Positions 30,048 through 32,220 of a stretch of 32,220 nucleotides of DNA are shown here, piece after piece. Source of the DNA: Bacteroidota bacterium (lineage in GTDB: Bacteria; Bacteroidota; Bacteroidia; Flavobacteriales_D; Crocinitomicaceae); the NCBI GenBank assembly GCA_024280155.1, contig JAJRQQ010000042.1:1-32220 (forward strand). The letters are read 5' to 3'. A program made the position numbers and the translations under genes. Position 1 is the stretch's first letter; each line of letters begins with the position of its first letter. Below the pieces are notes generated by a model, which was not told where the DNA came from, did not search any database, and saw only the letters and a program-made list of their open reading frames with translations.

Positions 30048-32220
30048 CTATGCCTCCACGTAGCTTTCAACACTTGGGCAAGCGCAAATTAAATTACGAT
30101 CACCATAAGCATCATCTATTCTACGAACAGGTGCCCAATATTTATTTTCTTTCAAAGATTCAACTGGGTAAGCAGCTTCTTCACGAGAATAAGGATAATT
30201 CCATTCTCCACTGATTAAACATTCTGCTGTGTGAGGCGCATTTTTCAACACGTTATTTGCTGCATCTAAATCACCATTTTCAATCGCACGGATTTCATTA
30301 CGAATTGATTTCATTGCATCGATGAAACGATCCATTTCTTCCTTGTCTTCACTTTCGGTTGGTTCAACCATTAATGTACTTGCAACTGGGAAAGAGACTG
30401 TCGGTGCATGGAAACCATAATCAATCAAACGTTTGGCGATATCACCAACTTCCACACCTGCTGTTCTTTTAAAATCACGACAATCTAAAATCATTTCATG
30501 AGCAACCGTACCATTTTTTCCTGTATAAAGAATATCGAAATCATCTTTCAATGAATTCGCGATATAGTTTGCGTTCAAAATGGCCATTTCTGTTGATTCT
30601 CTCAATCCTTCAGCACCTAACATTTTGATGTAACCGTAAGAAATCAATAAAATCAATGCCGAGCCATAAGGAGCAGAAGAAACCGCATTGATTGCTTTTT
30701 CTCCACCTGCTTCAACCAACTTAGAACCTGGCAAGAAAGGAACTAAATGTTTCGCAACACCGATTGGTCCAACACCTGGCCCACCACCTCCGTGAGGAAT
30801 GGCAAAAGTTTTATGTAAATTCAAGTGACAAACATCTGCACCAATATTCCCTGGATTTGTCAATCCAACTTGTGCATTCATATTTGCACCATCCATATAC
30901 ACTTGTCCGCCGTTTTGGTGAATAATATCTGTAATTTCAACGATACTTTCTTCGTAAACTCCGTGTGTTGACGGGTAAGTTACCATCAAACCAGCCAAAG
31001 TATCTTTCAATTCAGTCGCTTTCTCTCTCAACTCATCAACATTGATGGTTCCTTGTTCATCACAACCTGTAACTACAATATCAAATCCGGCCATCACAGC
31101 AGAAGCTGGATTGGTTCCATGAGCAGAAGAAGGAATTAATATCACTTTTCGATTAAAATCTCCATTTGCTTCATGGTATGCTTTAATCACCATCAATCCT
31201 GCGTATTCTCCTTGAGCACCAGAATTTGGTTGCAAAGACATCCCTGCAAAACCTGTACACTCGCACAAATCTTTTTCTAATTCTTTCAACATTTCTGTGT
31301 AACCTTCCATCTGATTTAAAGGAGCGAAAGGATGAATATTTGCAAATTGAGGATTGGTAATTGGTATCAATTCACTTACTGCATTCAATTTCATTGTACA
31401 AGACCCTAACGGAATCATTCCATGTACCAATGAATAATCTTTATTTTCTAAGCGTTTGATGTAACGCATCATTTTCGTTTCAGTATGAAAAGAATTGAAT
31501 GTTGGGTGAGTAAAAATTTCATCCGTTCTCAAAGAATTTTCATTCAAGCTTGACACTACCTCATCATTTGCTGCAAGAATTGAATTTCCAGTAATGTTTG
31601 AGAAAATTTCAAGAATGGTATTAACATGGTTCACTGTATGTGTTTCGCCAAAGTTAATGGTCAATTCATTCTCATTGATGTAATTGAAATTGAACTCATT
31701 CTCCAAAGCCAAACCTCTTACTTTCTCTACGTCAACACCTGTAATGTGAATCGTATCAAAGAATTGATTCTCAGAAACAGAAACGCCTAATTCTTTTAGT
31801 CCATTGGCCGTTTTTGTCCCCAAAGAATGAATTGTATTTGCGATATTTTTCATTCCATCAGGTCCGTGATAAACGACATACATACTCGCCATAACGGCTA
31901 ATAATGCTTGAGCAGTACAAATATTTGATGTTGCTTTAGCACGTTTAATGTGTTGTTCACGCGTTTGCAATGCCATTCTCAAAGCTTGATTTCCATCAAC
32001 ATCTTTGGAAACACCGATAATACGACCTGGCATGTGACGTTTGAAGGATTCTTTCGATGCAAAAAATGCAGCATGAGGCCCACCGTTACCCATTGGCACA
32101 CCAAAACGTTGTGACGATCCAAAAACTACATCTGCCCCAAAAGAACCTGGTGATTTTAAAATAACCATAGCAAGAATATCTGCTGCTACGGCAACTTTCA
32201 CTTCTGCTTGATTCATTTTA
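30048..32220 (-). CDS. gcvP: Glycine dehydrogenase (decarboxylating), P protein, 5' part outside window
   Basis: The visible 723 codons continue past the right edge (the base before ATG 32216 keeps the frame open: K-M-N-Q-A-E-V-K-V-A-V-A-A-D), so that ATG is internal and ~220-230 N-terminal residues are missing. The single-chain P protein (~950 residues) decarboxylates glycine with PLP and loads aminomethyl onto the lipoyl arm of GcvH. Visible motifs: SSQRFGVPMGNGGPHAAFFA, the half-domain junction, SLQPNSGAQGEYAGL, IPSSAHGTNPASA, DGANMNAQVGL and NLHKTFAIPHGGGGPG with the PLP lysine (Lys469 of the visible part). The end DAYGDRNLICACPSVE is normal. No internal defect is seen. Confidence 0.95.
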   Translation of the reverse strand, partial: KMNQAEVKVAVAADILAMVILKSPGSFGADVVFGSSQRFGVPMGNGGPHAAFFASKESFKRHMPGRIIGVSKDVDGNQALRMALQTREQHIKRAKATSNICTAQALLAVMASMYVVYHGPDGMKNIANTIHSLGTKTANGLKELGVSVSENQFFDTIHITGVDVEKVRGLALENEFNFNYINENELTINFGETHTVNHVNTILEIFSNITGNSILAANDEVVSSLNENSLRTDEIFTHPTFNSFHTETKMMRYIKRLENKDYSLVHGMIPLGSCTMKLNAVSELIPITNPQFANIHPFAPLNQMEGYTEMLKELEKDLCECTGFAGMSLQPNSGAQGEYAGLMVIKAYHEANGDFNRKVILIPSSAHGTNPASAVMAGFDIVVTGCDEQGTINVDELREKATELKDTLAGLMVTYPSTHGVYEESIVEITDIIHQNGGQVYMDGANMNAQVGLTNPGNIGADVCHLNLHKTFAIPHGGGGPGVGPIGVAKHLVPFLPGSKLVEAGGEKAINAVSSAPYGSALILLISYGYIKMLGAEGLRESTEMAILNANYIANSLKDDFDILYTGKNGTVAHEMILDCRDFKRTAGVEVGDIAKRLIDYGFHAPTVSFPVASTLMVEPTESEDKEEMDRFIDAMKSIRNEIRAIENGDLDAANNVLKNAPHTAECLISGEWNYPYSREEAAYPVESLKENKYWAPVRRIDDAYGDRNLICACPSVESYVEA

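Overview
The window looks like an AT-rich chromosomal segment of a Bacteroidota bacterium, most likely Flavobacteriales (Crocinitomicaceae/Fluviicola-like; the family-level guess is inference). The evidence is: two proteins with a C-terminal type IX secretion (T9SS type B, gliding-motility-associated) sorting domain; DUF6089 and DUF4476 proteins; an energy-transducer TonB; the gene order gcvH-vanZ-tonB; Bacteroidota-type -7 boxes (TAnnTTTG) in front of several genes; and almost no Shine-Dalgarno sequences. TGA ends at least four genes here, so the standard bacterial code applies.

Layout. 1-580: a 5'-truncated XRE regulator ending at a G9 tract, then a gene-free stretch of hairpins and repeats that includes a 44-bp perfect palindrome. 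579-4235: alpha/beta hydrolase, copper-binding-like HMA lipoprotein, EngB GTPase, and a CstB-like persulfide dioxygenase/rhodanese fusion. 4236-6795: an exported protein and glycyl-tRNA synthetase. 6858-8644: an operon of rhodanese, fatty-acid hydroxylase/sterol desaturase and a small membrane protein, plus another small membrane protein. 8693-11369: a GT4 glycosyltransferase and an orphan histidine kinase. 11563-13052: gcvH-vanZ-tonB. 13168-15948: prfB (needs a frame change), arsC, a hypothetical protein and a DUF6089 outer-membrane protein. 15942-19681 (minus): Dus, a frameshifted cyclophilin-FKBP isomerase, nadK, a 43-residue ORF and a CBS protein. 19816-22801: pdxJ, DUF4476, and a PKD lipoprotein with a metzincin motif. 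22820-24727: acs with one internal TGA. 24728-29167: tandem T9SS-substrate genes flanked by ~110-bp direct repeats. 29168-32220: DUF1853 and the 3' three quarters of gcvP, which runs off the window.

Connections. The persulfide dioxygenase gene and the rhodanese operon, 5 kb apart, carry the same Crp/Fnr-like palindrome (GTGACA-N2-YGTYAC type) at exactly the same distance from the -7 box, which suggests a shared regulator of sulfide/persulfide metabolism. GcvH and GcvP are two parts of the glycine cleavage system, encoded about 17 kb apart. NadK, PdxJ, the CBS protein and DUF6089 form a housekeeping neighbourhood typical of this group.

No CRISPR array, transposase, prophage, tRNA or recognisable defence system was found. 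The most notable features are a three-member family of perfect intergenic palindromes with a GTCGCGAC core whose outer arms copy the local gene ends, the -1 frame change at an A7 run in prfB, and REP-like sequence translated inside the T9SS sorting domains. Three housekeeping genes within about 11 kb are interrupted (prfB, the isomerase, acs), so sequencing or assembly error must be excluded before biology is inferred.
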